Positions 42,254-54,799 are shown, counted from the stretch's first letter. The stretch: 64,000 nt of DNA from Piper betle (GCA_033002965.1 JAURVB010013935.1:1-64000); one strand, 5' to 3'. Notes: generated from the sequence alone by a model not told the origin. Program-made: numbers and translations.

Positions 42254-44269
42254 CTAGCAGATCGAAGTCATAAATGTGGAGTTTTTCAAGCCAAGGGAAG
42301 CATAAATCGTTGCTTGTCGGGGGACTTGAAATTTCTTGATTGGGCATCTTTTGATTTTTAGGATTCTTAATGGCAAGGATGACGATTGGGTGAGGAAATA
42401 AACAACATCGTCGTAGATATGGGCAGCCTCTTCAACGATTTCATCCTCGTCGTACATATGGGCAGCCTCTTCAACGATGTCATCCTCTTCAAAGATTTCA
42501 TCCTCGTCTGAATCACTACCTTGATACCTAAATGACAGACTCTTCAACGATGTCAACCCCTGGAAGAAGCTCGGTGGCAGTATCTTGAAATTTTTAATCG
42601 GAAGGCTTAGCTCTCTCAACTTGAGCATATTCCTGAATGTGTCATTAGGAATCAGTTCAACACAATGGAAAGAGGAGTAACCTTCATCCAGTTTTAAGAT
42701 TTCCAGTTTGGTCAAATCTCTGAGTCCTATGGGCAACTTCACGTGAGCCTCTATTTTCAGGAATAGTTTCGTCAAATTGAACAATTGACAAATTACCTGT
42801 GGGAACTCTACAAGGGGACTGTCTATGCGTAGCTCCACTAACTTCTTCAAGTTTCCTACCTCCGCTGGTAACTTATCGTCTCTCGTACTGCATACAAGTC
42901 TTCTTAGCTCAGTGAGTTCTCCAATCGCTTCTGGAAGATCGGTGAAACAATGCATCACTTGTAACTTCCTCAGATTTCTAATCCGATCTGGTAATCTTTC
43001 CAGGTTTGTTTGAATCAATTCAAGATGTCTCAGCTCTGTCAGTTCTCCAATTGATGTTGGAATTCCATTTAATTTAACTCCCTTCAATTTTATAACTCTC
43101 AGTTTCGGCATTGATGTGAAGAGCCTAAAATTGCCCACTTGTCTGCCGATGATAAGAGTGGTCAAATTGCTGCAAATAGCTTCCTCTGGCAATTTGTAAT
43201 TTTCACACCATACGGAATACCTCCGAGACTCTGTTTTGTCAGTTATTTCACGAGACTTAGCGATCCAGATTCCCATGTCACGGATTACATCGTGTATTCT
43301 TGTGCTTAAAGGGCTATATTGGAGTGTCTCAAAAAGGCATGCAGCTTGCAGCATTCCAAAGATGTTCATTCCTTCATCAAATGCTTCCTGATAGCTGCCA
43401 TTAAAAGTCAGAATCCCTTCTCCAATCCAACATTCAATGAGCATGTCGGCCTCCATGACTCTATCCTCGGGATAGAAACAGGTATACAAGAAATAACCCT
43501 TTTCTCTTTGATTCGACAAAGAGTCAAAGCTAAACTTCAATTGAGTAAACAGACCCTCGTCCTCGGGGATATCAGCTGGATAGCGTTTAAGAGTAGCCGA
43601 TGCATGCCGCCACTCCTCTAGACGCCTTCTACACGCCATAGCCCCACCAATGACTTTCAGTGCGAGCGGCAACCCTTTGCACTCTTTTGCAACCTCTTCG
43701 GCAAGTGCCAGAATGCTAGAGTCCCAGCTGTCAATATCATTCTTGCCGCCCACACTTCTTTTGAACAAAGCCCAAGAATCATCCCAGCCCAAAGGTTGCA
43801 CATTAATCAATTCATCCGACTGCATTTTCTCACATACAGCTTTTGATCTAGTTGTGAAGATTAGCTTGAATGATCCTGTGTCCAGATTCTCTTGACCTAA
43901 TATGCCAAGCATCTCAAGATCTAAACATTCCCAAATGTCGTCAAGCAATATAGCAACTTTGTTTCTCCAAAGTGCATCATTTATTTTCTCAGCTCGGCTA
44001 TAATGGTCGTCATGCTTGTTGAAAGCTAAGTTTAAATTTCCCATTATGACTTCTTGAATCATATCCATGTCCACTGTCCTGGATACAACTACCCAAATGA
44101 CTTTGAAGTTGGAAGGTTTCAGAAACTCTTTATCAAGTTTTTTCATGAGTGTGGTTTTGCCAACACCCCCCATGCCATAAATCCCAACCATTCCAACCTC
44201 ATCATCCTTGAGAATATTGCACACCTGGTTGTAAGCTTCATCTTGCCCAATAGAAGCTGTGGAGGACAT
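42254..44269 (-). CDS. NB-ARC-LRR reading frame of gene B (671 aa)
   Basis: The longest resistance-type frame in the window, opening at an internal ATG (MSSTASIGQDEAYN). Motifs by residue: P-loop GMGGVGKTT (32-40), VIWVVVSRTVD (57-67), kinase-2 KVAILLDDIWE (104-114), RNBS-B LIFTTRSK (136-143), GLPLA (199-203), RNBS-D YFLYTCFYPED (259-269), MHD-like RIHDVIRDMGIWIA (324-337; His-Asp kept). LRRs follow: IPTSIGELTELRHLEL, LPEAIGELTELRRLV, LPAEVGNLKKLVELRI. An acidic duplicated stretch (DEDEIFEEDDIVEEAAH, then DEDEIVEEAAH) is absent from A. The last 25 or so residues after KKFQVP are frameshifted. It lacks the N-terminal 95 or so residues of A's frame. Confidence 0.75.
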   Translation of the reverse strand: MSSTASIGQDEAYNQVCNILKDDEVGMVGIYGMGGVGKTTLMKKLDKEFLKPSNFKVIWVVVSRTVDMDMIQEVIMGNLNLAFNKHDDHYSRAEKINDALWRNKVAILLDDIWECLDLEMLGILGQENLDTGSFKLIFTTRSKAVCEKMQSDELINVQPLGWDDSWALFKRSVGGKNDIDSWDSSILALAEEVAKECKGLPLALKVIGGAMACRRRLEEWRHASATLKRYPADIPEDEGLFTQLKFSFDSLSNQREKGYFLYTCFYPEDRVMEADMLIECWIGEGILTFNGSYQEAFDEGMNIFGMLQAACLFETLQYSPLSTRIHDVIRDMGIWIAKSREITDKTESRRYSVWCENYKLPEEAICSNLTTLIIGRQVGNFRLFTSMPKLRVIKLKGVKLNGIPTSIGELTELRHLELIQTNLERLPDRIRNLRKLQVMHCFTDLPEAIGELTELRRLVCSTRDDKLPAEVGNLKKLVELRIDSPLVEFPQVICQLFNLTKLFLKIEAHVKLPIGLRDLTKLEILKLDEGYSSFHCVELIPNDTFRNMLKLRELSLPIKNFKILPPSFFQGLTSLKSLSFRYQGSDSDEDEIFEEDDIVEEAAHMYDEDEIVEEAAHIYDDVVYFLTQSSSLPLRILKIKRCPIKKFQVPRQATIYASLGLKNSTFMTSIC
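42410..42520 (-). repeat. Acidic tandem duplication in gene B LRR
   Basis: GGGCAGCCTCTTCAACGAT plus flanking DNA occurs twice (about 42420 and 42462) with period about 42 bp, followed by a related third part. It is in frame and adds Glu/Asp-rich sequence at a position where gene A has only DEDEHIYDD. Confidence 0.75.
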
Positions 44270-44574
44270 CCAGGAGGAGCTCTTCCAACATCATTTTCTT
44301 TCGGTGGTTGTGCGGTAGAATCATTTTCCATCTGTTCATTTGGACCCACAATATTTGGAGAAGCAGAGGAAGAAGCATTGGATCCAAATGCAGATATAGC
44401 GGGTGGTTTTGTGGATAGTGCTAATCGGTTGATCATATCGGTGACATTGGGGTTTATGGATTCAGTACGAGGCTTGGATTCGATCTGAAGTTTTTTAGTT
44501 TTCTTGAATAATCTGGACATATTGGCCAACTCTTTCCTGTTAACACCAAAAAGAATGAAAGAAAAAAGAAATAA

Positions 44575-45071
44575 ATAAATAAACACACACACGGTATATT
44601 CAACAATGGTGATAAAAAACCTATCAGCTATAGTAGAGTGGCAATAACAAGTTTAAATTAGGAAAATGAAAGATTGATTGCTCCATAAACGAAAACAAGG
44701 AAATCTATTTTAAAGAGTTAACACCCTATACATTATACATTGTACCAGACAAGTAAAGACAGCCCTGCTTCTAAGTTTCTACTTTTCCCAAGTTCTCTTT
44801 AAAAGGAGAAGTAATACATTTGTAGCAAAATTTATGGAGTATCTTATTATCTATATATGTAGCATGATGATTTTTTATTTATATCTGTATCCAAATTAAT
44901 GGAGCATTTGCTTAGACTGTTTCTATTTTTTATTAGCACTTTTTTTTGGGGCTGTGAGTAAAAAATATTTCATTCATTAATCAAATATTTGTTTTATTGA
45001 ATGCAATCTCACACAATCGCCACATATATTAACCTTATACACCATGGTCCTGGCTCTATAGGTGGTTTTAT
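44575..45071. other. 5' flank of gene B
   Basis: Matches 23761-24200 upstream of gene A, including ACCTATCAGCTATAGTA and the start of spacer block X at about 44930. No promoter motif is certain. Confidence 0.4.
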
Positions 45072-45074
45072 TCA

Positions 45075-45788
45075 GGGTTGCATAAATCGCCGATTCCGAA
45101 TTAGAATCCGTCGATTCCACTCGGATCGGAGAAAAACCGATTCAAAAAACCCATTGAACCTGTTTTCATCTGAATTGGTCCGTGAATCGGCTGATTCGAA
45201 CTGATTTCGATCGATTCGAGCCAATTCGGAATCGGCCCAAATCGGCCGATTCCGAGCGCAGGGGGCGGGGCGCGGTGGGCGCAAGGCGAGGTGCGGCGGC
45301 GAGGGCGGGGGTGGGCGAGGGCGGGGCGGGGCGGGTCTGCCGGGGGGGCCGACGCAGGGCGAGGCTGGTGGGGCTGGCGGGGCGCGGCGGGTGCAAGGCG
45401 AGGCGCGGCGGGCGATGGCGGGGCGGGTCAAGTCTGGGGGAGGGGGGCGCGGCAGCGGCGGCGGCAGGGAAGGAGGGCGGATGCGGGAGAGAAAGGACGA
45501 GGGAAAGAAATAACACTCAGTGGTATTCTCGTAATTAAAACTTGACTTGTGTCTGACTCGAGTCAAAAATAAAAACTAACTCTAAATAATTCAAAAAAAA
45601 TCTTTAAAAAATATCATAAAATATAATACACACAATAATATCAAAATGACATCAATATCTAATTTTTATATATTTACGTTATGAGTTGTCAAATTATTAT
45701 ATGTGACCGATTTAGACCTATTCAAACCGATTCAACTGAACTGATTCCTATCCGATTTAGACCAATTCCGATTTTGAATCTGACTCCC
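45075..45788. mobile_element. TIR element with GC-rich core (714 bp)
   Basis: Unit A reads TTTTATTCAAACAAAATTTC at about 24209. Here the same sequence is split as TTTTATTCA / insert / TCAAACAAAATTTC, giving a 3-bp target duplication TCA. The insert begins GGGTTGCATAAATCG and ends GACTCCC, with inverted GATTCNGAAT-like phrases near both ends (left 45095-45130; right 45720-45782). TSD length and GGG...CCC ends suggest a PIF/Harbinger-type non-autonomous element. The centre (45255-45480) is almost pure G/C; its proline- or glycine-rich frames are spurious. Confidence 0.65.
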
Positions 45789-45793
45789 TCAAA

Positions 45794-48060
45794 CAAAATT
45801 TCTTAACTATAAATTTTAAAACAGTTTCACTAACTAAACTACCAAAATATTTTTGCTCAATAAATAAAGTAATGTATAGTTTTTATTTCAAGTTTAGCTA
45901 TTTTTCAGTAATTTTTATGTATTAAACTGTCTTTTAATTTGGATTGGGATATATTTTGATTTATATATAGATATATGTGTATGTGTGCACGCTAGCACAC
46001 ATAGGAAAATTATATATATTTAATTTCTAAATAGGTTTTTAATTTTAAATTTGGCATTCAATTTAAAAATATTAAATCAGTTTTTTAACTAAGATTTTAG
46101 TTCTAAATGTTGCATTCTATTTTAAATTGAGTTTCCCAAATTAATCTTTTCAACATATTTATTATTTTTATAAATTATTTATTCAAATGCATGTGAGAAG
46201 CGAAAAAGGCGAATCAATTTTCAAATAACCCAAGTAAATATTGGAACTATTTTTTATTTCAATTTAGTTATATTTTTTTTGTAATTTTTTAGTAGTAAAT
46301 TGACTTTCATTCTTTATTTTTATTTATTTGTATCTTTGCTTTTTGTCATATTTGCTTTAAAATTTAACACCAGAGTTTTGAATAAGATCTCATTTTATAA
46401 TTGGATATTTTATTTTTATTGACATTTTTTTAATTTATTTATTTTATAAATTAATATGGACTTATGATTTTTTAATCAACTATATATTATTTTTATTAAA
46501 ATATATGTTCTAATTGTACAAATATTTACCTTTTTTTCATATTATCTTTACTTTATTGCATACAGTAAAAAAACATGCAACTACAATTACTCAAGCAACA
46601 ATATATTTATAATTACTATTGTTAGTTATGATTTTGAAAGTATTTATTATTTGTCAAATATGTGACACAAGAACATATGCAAGAAATAAGAAGCAGAGAA
46701 TCAAGTTTACTAATTAATAAGTATTACATCTTTTATATAGTACTATGGTGCACAATTATTATAATAGTAGAGTATTTTTTACATTTTTTGATCCACTTTT
46801 ATTATATTGAGATTTTTAGTAGAAATAGTTTTTTTTTTGGGTCTCATATGCATACGTTTATGTGATCATATAAGTACTATTTCCAAATTAAGAAAACATC
46901 CATAACTTTGAAACTCGTAACTTGCATAACTTAATTAGTTGTAAATCTAATTTCATTCGGTTCTGGGAAGATTGCACTACCAATGTCTAAAGCATTTGTA
47001 ATTGAATTAGACAATTCTTTAACCAAGCTATATCAAAAGAGAAAGTTATTGTGTCAATATATTACATTAATTTTTATGCAAGTTTGCCGCATTGCTTGAA
47101 GCCTTAATTTCATCTATTGTTAGAATCGTGCTTTTACTGTTAGCTTATATATACTGTATGACAATGTTTAAGTAACACAAATAGCTGAGGAATACTGTGC
47201 AAAAGTATGTGAAACTAATGATAATATCAATATATTGAACCTTACTCTAATTTTAAAGATGTGATTCTAATATTTGTGAGAACCGACCATCAGCTAATTG
47301 TTTACCAAATTGCACATGCCCAAAAATTACAGCAAGTAAATCAGTGTTCCTTCCATCTGCAAAAATAGGTTTTTAAGATCACCTAAACTACTCGCAGCAC
47401 ATTCCATATTTTTTTCCTTCTTAAATAAATAATATGTTTGAAGATTTTTCACTTAATTTGTTACCCTTGCATAAACAGCAAACCTACACCACAAAAAAGT
47501 TGAACATAGCCAGCGCATAGCGCAGGTTCCCAGCTGCTATAATGCAACAAAATGAGGCCAATACATGACCAGCACCCTAAATTAGAACAAATAGACCTTA
47601 AAGTTGATGTGATGCACTCGTATATATACTCTTCAACAATGGTAAAGTTAATTCACTGACGAGAAGGCGATGGGGAAATAATTATCACAACATAAGAAGT
47701 TATTTATGAGAACACCAAAGAGAACTTAATGCTACAAGAACATCAAAAAATAAAAATAATAAGAGTTTCCATAACCTTAATAAAATATTCAATACCTTAC
47801 AAAGAAAGGAAAAACCTGCTGCAATTTTTTACCAGACGGCTGGGCAAAAAGACGTCAAATATATTAGCACCAAAATTTGCAGATTGTTTAAGAGAAATTG
47901 AGACAAGAATGCGAGAAGGAAACACCCACCCCTGATCGCTGACCTTGGAGAACGGAGTTGACGGTTTGCTTAGTGATGAAGCGATCTCAAATGCAGAAGG
48001 CTATGGTAGTTGGAGATCTTAAATGCATAAGTGGGAAAAGAAAGAAAGAAAAAAGGTGGG
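45794..48060. repeat. Spacer block X, unit B
   Basis: Continues the match to 24220-26540 (GAAGCGAAAAAGGNGAATCA, CCATCAGCTAATTGTTTACC, ACCAGACGGCTGGGCAA). No gene is seen. Confidence 0.6.
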
Positions 48061-49595
48061 AACGAAGAAGAGTCAAGGTTGACGATAAGGTTGAAGAGTG
48101 GGGTATCTCAAGTATTGTTTTTCCTCTTTTTTTCCTTTTGCTTTACAAATCTTTATTAAATTTGATATTCAATATATTATTGGTTGTAAGACCAATAAAT
48201 GATTAGAGAAGCATAGCTAAGAGTATCTATTTATTCTTTAAATAACAAAATTGCCGTAAGAATATTTAATAGACAGGAAATTTGTTTAAAGTTGATTGGG
48301 CAACCGATTACTACTCAATAATCTTAAACTCTCAAACGACAACCTTTGTAACATATTAAATCCTTGTATATCGCAAGGAACTAAATAAAAGAGGGAAAAA
48401 TAGATTTGTTATCTCTAGCCAAATGCTAGCCCTTACTTCAGTATATTATTTATCTTATATGACGATACAATCCTTGGGAAAAATAGTGTATGCAAATAAA
48501 AGATGCACCCAATCCTACCTTAGTTGGTGATGGCAAGGATGAGTAACTGTTCTATCAATATCATTAATCGTTTCACATAGTTATTTACTATTTTAAAATT
48601 TTTTACCTTAACGAAGCTATTAACTAAATTTATAAAATTCTCGTGTAACAAAATTTTTAAAGTTTTGGCCATCGTATGAATGGTGAATATATGGTTAAAA
48701 TTTTCTCCCCTTTATATATCATAAACTCAATGATATTAAATTGGTTAAAAATTATAATTATCAAATATTTTTTCATTCACAAAATATAAAAAGCTATTGT
48801 AATCTAACCTTTCAAATTAACAAAGAAGTAGAGAAATAATCTAAATTAAATAATTCATCAAAGTGATACTTTAACATTTAAAATCTTCAAGATTAATGTT
48901 ATGGTAGAAATAAATTTTATAAGTAATGATCTAATGATCTCCTGGGTAATGCACTAACTAAAATCAACTTACTTCTTCAATAATTGGAACTCAACCAGAT
49001 TTGGATTTGAACCTGGACAATTTATTTATCAATGAATAGCTAGGTTTTTAATTTAGATCACATTCCACCACTTGCAAGGTGTGATGTAGACTCCCAATAT
49101 AATAAACCAGAGAGGACTCCAAATATAATAAAATAGTCAGAAGCCCAATAGATCTAGATCAAATCTGAAGTCATTTATTTGTTCATTTAAACGAGAGCCA
49201 GTTGGGAACATCTACCAACTGAATAAACCTGAAAAAAATAAAAAATATGAACATCTATTGTCTGCTGGAGCAGAGATAATATGGGTTTAAACTTTAAACA
49301 AAAGAAATATACAACTTATCAACTACTAACAATTATTTTTAAAAAAAATAATTGAGCCAACCTGTTCATATTAATATTTCATAACAGCATAAACAAGGAA
49401 AAACCAATAACAGAGAGATAAAAAGAGCAATGACCACTAACAAAATCATGAGGATGATCTTATAAACTGGTAATTTAGAAAGACCTTACCTGGAACTTCC
49501 ACTCTATTTAGTGTTTTATATAAGGTGACAGCCAACATTGTTAGCTTCTTGAATGAAGTGTATCTATGGAAAATTCCTAAAAGCATTCCAAATTA
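48060..49595. repeat. Spacer block Z, unit B, with extra segment
   Basis: 48060-49140 matches 28460-29500. 49140-49595 has no clear partner in unit A. AT-rich, no gene. Confidence 0.5.
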
Positions 49596-50470
49596 TATAT
49601 TGGATTCTGTGACGGTAGAAAAATTGACATACCAACTGCTCCAATTTGGTCTTCTTTTAAGTTCTCTCCCTGCAAATTAGAAAAAACAAAAAAACAAACA
49701 GGGCTAGAGTTATTGTCATGGCCGACAGAGAGAAAATAGTGGGGCAGAGATAATCAAGACGATTCAATCATCAGGGAGATGACAGTCTTGAAAGAAGAAA
49801 TTTAACGGGCTTAAATAAATGCAGTAATTTATAACATTGTAAAAAATTATATCTATTTTTTATATAAATTAGGTAGTGACCAGTCCAATGCACACGCTAT
49901 ATTTAAATACAATTTAATTATTTTATTTACAGTATAAAATAATAATATTGTAGTAGAAAATGTCCACAAAAAATTGATACTATTATTAAGATAAAGATAA
50001 AGATAAAGATACAATTAATATGATAAATGATACATTATAGCTAAATACTTAACAAGAGAATAAATGACCAAAAACAATAGGAAACAATTATTTTCACCAC
50101 CTTATCAAGCTAAATTTTGTTACCGGTAAAACTAAATTTAGCCGAAGCTTTGGAAAGGAAAAAACATGCATAAGTGTGTTAAGAGTGGTTCATCTACCTT
50201 TGCTAACATTCATAGACCAGTGTTCTTATAAAATTCAATAAAAAACAATACTAAAACAAACCATATCTGTGCATCACCTACAATAATTCAATCAAACACA
50301 TTTTTTCGAACATAACTTAGTCAAATTGATTGCACATAACCAATGTAAGCATTTTGATAAACCTACATTTTTTCTTCCCGATAAGCTCTTACTTATTTCA
50401 ATAAAATTTGTTTCTAACATATTGACTCATTTACAGCTTTACTCATTCATCAAAAACTCCTTTTACAATG
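49596..50470. repeat. Spacer block Y, unit B
   Basis: Matches 26590-27476 of unit A but follows Z here rather than X. A short (AAAGAT)n run lies at 49990-50010. No gene. Confidence 0.55.
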
Positions 50471-51605
50471 ATAGAAGGCTCCTTTTTATAATGAACAATA
50501 AAACATAATAATATTAATTGAATGGATAGTCTTCATTGACAAATAAGAGATTTCATATAAAAATCATAAATCTATTTTCCCATCATGCAATTTAGTTTGA
50601 ATAAACAAATATAAGTAGGAATTACCTCTAAATGCCTAGTGCACTTCGTTTTGTTCCCCAGGTAATGTCCCCCATAGTGTGCTTTCTTGGACAGTACTTC
50701 AAAATTGAAATATCTAAACTGCCATTGGTTTGTCCCTTTATTGTCTTCAAATCCTCAAAATAACCCACTATTGTGTCGGGAGTGTCCAAAAATAGTGGGG
50801 TAACAAGTTTTGCCTTTATCCGAGGTCTAAAAGATCTTCAAATTATTTTCTTGAGCGCTAATGGACTGAACCGGGTTGGTTGAAACTAGGAAAATAATGG
50901 ACGGGGCCGGGTAGCGTGTGCAGGCTCGATTTTTATCCGCGTGCACCAAGTTGCAGGTGGCGCACAGTGTGCCAGATGGTGGTGTATGCAGGCTTCAGGA
51001 AATTCTGGGTGTGTTGGGCTGCAAGTGGTGCACCGCTACGCCAGTTCAAAATCTGGGTTGCGGATGGGTATATGGACACAGTCGCAGATTCAGGTCTAGT
51101 CATGATCGCGGTCGACCACGGGGCAGTGGATCTGTTCACGAATATGGCAGGCTTGTGGACATGATCATCCGTCTACACAGGCAGTGCAATGCCAACTTTG
51201 GTGGCTTTGGCGACGGTTATTCCAGTAACTTTGGCAAGGGGAGATCACCCAGATCAGTATATCTCATAATTTTGATGGATTTTGCAGTGGTAAAATGGTC
51301 TAAGACTCTTCCATCTGGCGGCGATGGTGATGAAAAGTTCCGGCGGCAGTGGTGAAAAGTTTCAGCCGCGCTGTGTATCGGCCAACCTTTATCTCCGTTT
51401 TCTGGCGAGGACAGAGGCTTAATGTGTTGGTAATCAATTTGTGTTTGAATCCGGCGACAAGGGCATCCTGTTGATGACAGCGACTATTTCTGTTGTGGTG
51501 ATTGGCCAGGCGGAGTCCGAGAAGATGGCCACTTGCTACTACCACGCTGCTCCGACGACGGTCTTTCTGGTGGTTTTCCGGTGATTTCAAGTCTCTTCAG
51601 CAGCG
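50471..51605. repeat. Block W, unit B
   Basis: Matches 29500-30640. The GC-richer half begins near 50905. Frames are open for up to 145 codons (50918-51355) but are not conserved in frame with unit A. No family recognised. Confidence 0.45.
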
Positions 51606-52541
51606 GATCACGACTTGTGCTTGTGGAAGTTTCATTCTGCCAAGCGGCAGCCTAGGCCGTCCGTACAGAGGCCGGCAAGATGGTTGTTTCTCTCCACTTT
51701 TCTGCTTTGCTGCTCCGATCGGGTGTTTCATGGCGAGATTCCGGCTACGTTGGGCTTCCTCGGCGACAGATCTCAGCTGAGTTGTGTCGGGGGCACTCCA
51801 ATGTCTTCATCGGTGGGCTAGGGGGTCACCGGAGAGTGAGGGGGCTCCTCTCCTTTCTTTCCTCTTCACGACTATGCTTTTCCTTTCTTCTTTCCCTTTT
51901 CTTCAATTCCTGTTGCAGCACCGGCGGGTAGAGCTCTCCTCCTCCTCTTTAAAGTGAGGAGCGAGAGGCTACAGCGGCAAGATTCCAGTCTGCTTTGATA
52001 GGGCGGTGGGGTTGTGGACTTCTCTCCTTGGCAAGAATTGTCTCTGGTGCAGGCATGGTGCAGCAAATCTTCAAAGCAACAAGACTCCCACGACGGCTCT
52101 TTCCTGCAACGCTACAGCACTTTGCGGTGGGGGACTTCAATCGGGTGGTTACGAGGGTCACCGGAGCAACGTCTCCGGCAAGGGGCTCCTCCCTCAGGCT
52201 TCTCTTCTCAACTTCTTCTTTCCTGCTTCTTTCTCTTTGCTTTTTGTACTTCACAGGAACATACCTTCTGTTTTTTTAGCATACAAGCCCCCCTTCCTTC
52301 ACGTTAATATGGCCTTTGATAGAACTCCCAACACCTGCACAGTTCCTGATTATGGCCATTGAATACTCACCTGCCCAACCAATTTTGGTTCCTCATTTCA
52401 AGCCCCCAAAATCCTCACCAGCCCTTCTTCTTATCTTTTTCTTTGGCTTTTGGAATCACCGTGGACTATTTTTGACGATTAGTTGTAAAGGCATGGGCTC
52501 GACCAGGGGCGATCACATGGTTTGGACTAACAGATATTTAC
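51606..52541. other. GC-rich segment found only in unit B
   Basis: This continues block W and has been deleted from unit A, which jumps from CTCTTCAG (30640) to the equivalent of 53820. GGGTCACCGGAG ... GGGGCTCCTC occurs twice (about 51824 and 52167). Overlapping frames on both strands show no conserved domain. It may be the 5' part of an unidentified retroelement or a transcribed noncoding region. Confidence 0.4.
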
Positions 52542-52740
52542 CTATGTGAGGGAGTGAATATCGTTTATTATGAATTGGAGGGAGAAATATCATATATTAT
52601 GTACTTTTTTACATAATGTCCACTTTAGCCCCAATCAAAATTTACTTAGGGGAGGGAGTTGGCTTAGATAAATCACTTGGTTCAAAAAATAAAAATTGCA
52701 GTATATATAAGATGGGTTGGTTTAGGAAATAAAGTGGGTT
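52542..52740 (+). repeat. Left TIR of MULE-like element
   Basis: About 200 bp, inverted relative to 56745-56937, at roughly two-thirds identity by eye. Confidence 0.55.
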
Positions 52741-54799
52741 AGTTTAGGAAATTAGATGTATATAGAGGGCATTGGAGATTGAAATGGAAGAGATTTTTTG
52801 GTAGGTTATTTGGCGGATGCAGGCGGCGAGAAATGATGGCCGCCTAGTTTATCAACGACAGCATAGAGCAGCAACGGCGGCATGCTTGTCCTTTACTAGT
52901 GAGTCATCGAGATGGATGTGATTAGTTGCGGTTACCACCAACAGGTCCTATGGGGAGTGGAGTTTTTGAACAAGGGAGAAAGAGGTAAGATGTATGTTTA
53001 TAGGAGGCAGCGAGAGACCGACCAAAGGAGGTCATGATGAGGCATATAGAGTTGAAGGACAACAACATGATGAGAATGATAAGATGAGTAGTATGACTAG
53101 TTAGACCGTGCCGACAGAAGCACAACAGAGAAGACGGTTCTTGGAACATCTATCAATTCCCCATGAGATAGGTAATTGGATTGTGCTCAATTAGAGTTTA
53201 GAGTAGGCAGCAAAATTATTTATGAATAATTTTTTCCCTCTAATGCCTGACTTTTGAAGTGGAGTTCCATGGCCACAGCAATAAGCCAATCTTGTTTATC
53301 TTCCTTGATCACAGTCGGTGGTGGGTCGGAGTATAAATATGGACAATGAAATGATTTAAATGTCTTTGAACAGATCTATTCTTTGGTCATGTAGTTGATG
53401 AATAAATTGATGTATATTTGACGACATTGATGACTGATCAATTTGTGTGAGACATTCTTATTGGACAAGGTCAATTTTGTTTTTACAATGATGTGTAATG
53501 GTGCATAGTACACCTATCTTTTCAATTAATGATCAAACTAGACTTATTGTATTAGGTGATAAAAATATACAAGGGTTAGTTAGTGTTGTTTTTATTTTAT
53601 TTTTTCACAAAGAGAAACTTGGTTGGGTTGTGTGATGATGGTTGCATTGGCTTAATTTTTACATACTAGTTTACCACCACCAGAGGTGGCTCTGGTTGCA
53701 CCTTCTATTGGTGTGGATGATGATGCCATGGAAGTGCACATCCGATCACATAGTAGGGGTGGAGATGGAGGGGAGAATATTAGTTAAGGTGAACAAAATA
53801 TAAATAGACAGCAAAAAGAAAGAAAGGACAAAGGGGACACTGATTCCTAGAAATGATGGTGGATTATGGACCCCTATGAAGCAAGGTACTTATAATCGGC
53901 ATTCATTGATGAATTTGTATTATATTATTGGAAGCCATTAATGACATACAGATTTTATATTAAATTCAATTGGATATGATAGACAAGTAAGGAACAAAAT
54001 AATAAAGTAGTAAAAATGGAAGCAAAAGAACCTCATCATGGAATGACAAATTGGATGCTCAAGGAGATGAGAACTCATGAGGGTAATCACATTGTCCACT
54101 AACATTGTGGCATGTCACTAGTGACATAATACTTATATTATATTTTACATGGTAGGATTGAAGATCATGATAGAGCTATCGAAAGTGAAGATAATGTACT
54201 TAAACATCATGAGGGAATGGAATAAGAAGGATGAGCTCATTCCTTGAAATGATGGAGGCTTTATGTACCCCGTGAAGGAAAGTATGTATAGTCAAAAACT
54301 ATTGATGACACTATTTACATTTATGTCATGCCAATAATGACATAAGTTTTGTTTTCAATTCATATATGAGTGAAAGATAAAAAGAGGGACATAATAATGG
54401 ACTCTAGGAAAGGATAGCAAATGACCACTATCCTGAAATCAAATAATGAGATGCACATAAAGAAAAGTACATATCACTATTGTTCGTATTCTTTTGACAC
54501 GTCATTATGATATAATATAACAGTACATTAATTCATTAATGGCATTGTATAGACAATGTCAATTAATGGAAGTCCATGAATGTCATATTATGTCAAGCTA
54601 ATATTAATTAAATTGATGTTGTTTACCATTATATTGCATACTTATAATGTACAATCAATGTCAAATTTTTACACCATGCAAGTTTCGTTAATACACAATA
54701 CACTTAATTATCGTCATTCTCCACAAATGGCATTACGACCAAATCACCAAACTCATCTCTCCCAAAATACATGCATATTGCATAAACAATGAATGACAC

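Larger units (their letters stand above)
41566..44520 (-). pseudogene. NB-ARC-LRR resistance gene B, several small lesions
   Basis: The counterpart of gene A. The conserved start is ATG 44520-44518 (MSRLFKK), with acceptor TTAACAG/G at 44537. Relative to gene A, a 22-bp deletion at about 44272-44275 (between ACATCCAG and GAGGAG) shifts the N-terminal frame. One G is missing from a G run (5 versus 6) near 42320, one A near 41890, and a TGA replaces a sense codon near 41672. Between the first two lesions a 671-codon frame is intact through NB-ARC and most LRRs. Two copies of the SGLEHLQ module remain. It could still make a truncated NB-ARC-LRR protein. Confidence 0.85.

Noticed and set aside
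45072..45566. Long proline/arginine- and glycine/alanine-rich frames on both strands
   Set aside because: They arise from an almost pure G/C core inside a TIR element. They overlap in several frames and lack any domain.
50326..50508. Short AT-rich frames in the spacers
   Set aside because: Length and composition as expected by chance; no conserved frame between units.
51502..52362. Overlapping 90-118-codon frames
   Set aside because: Frames on both strands of a GC-rich segment; none is conserved or shows a motif.
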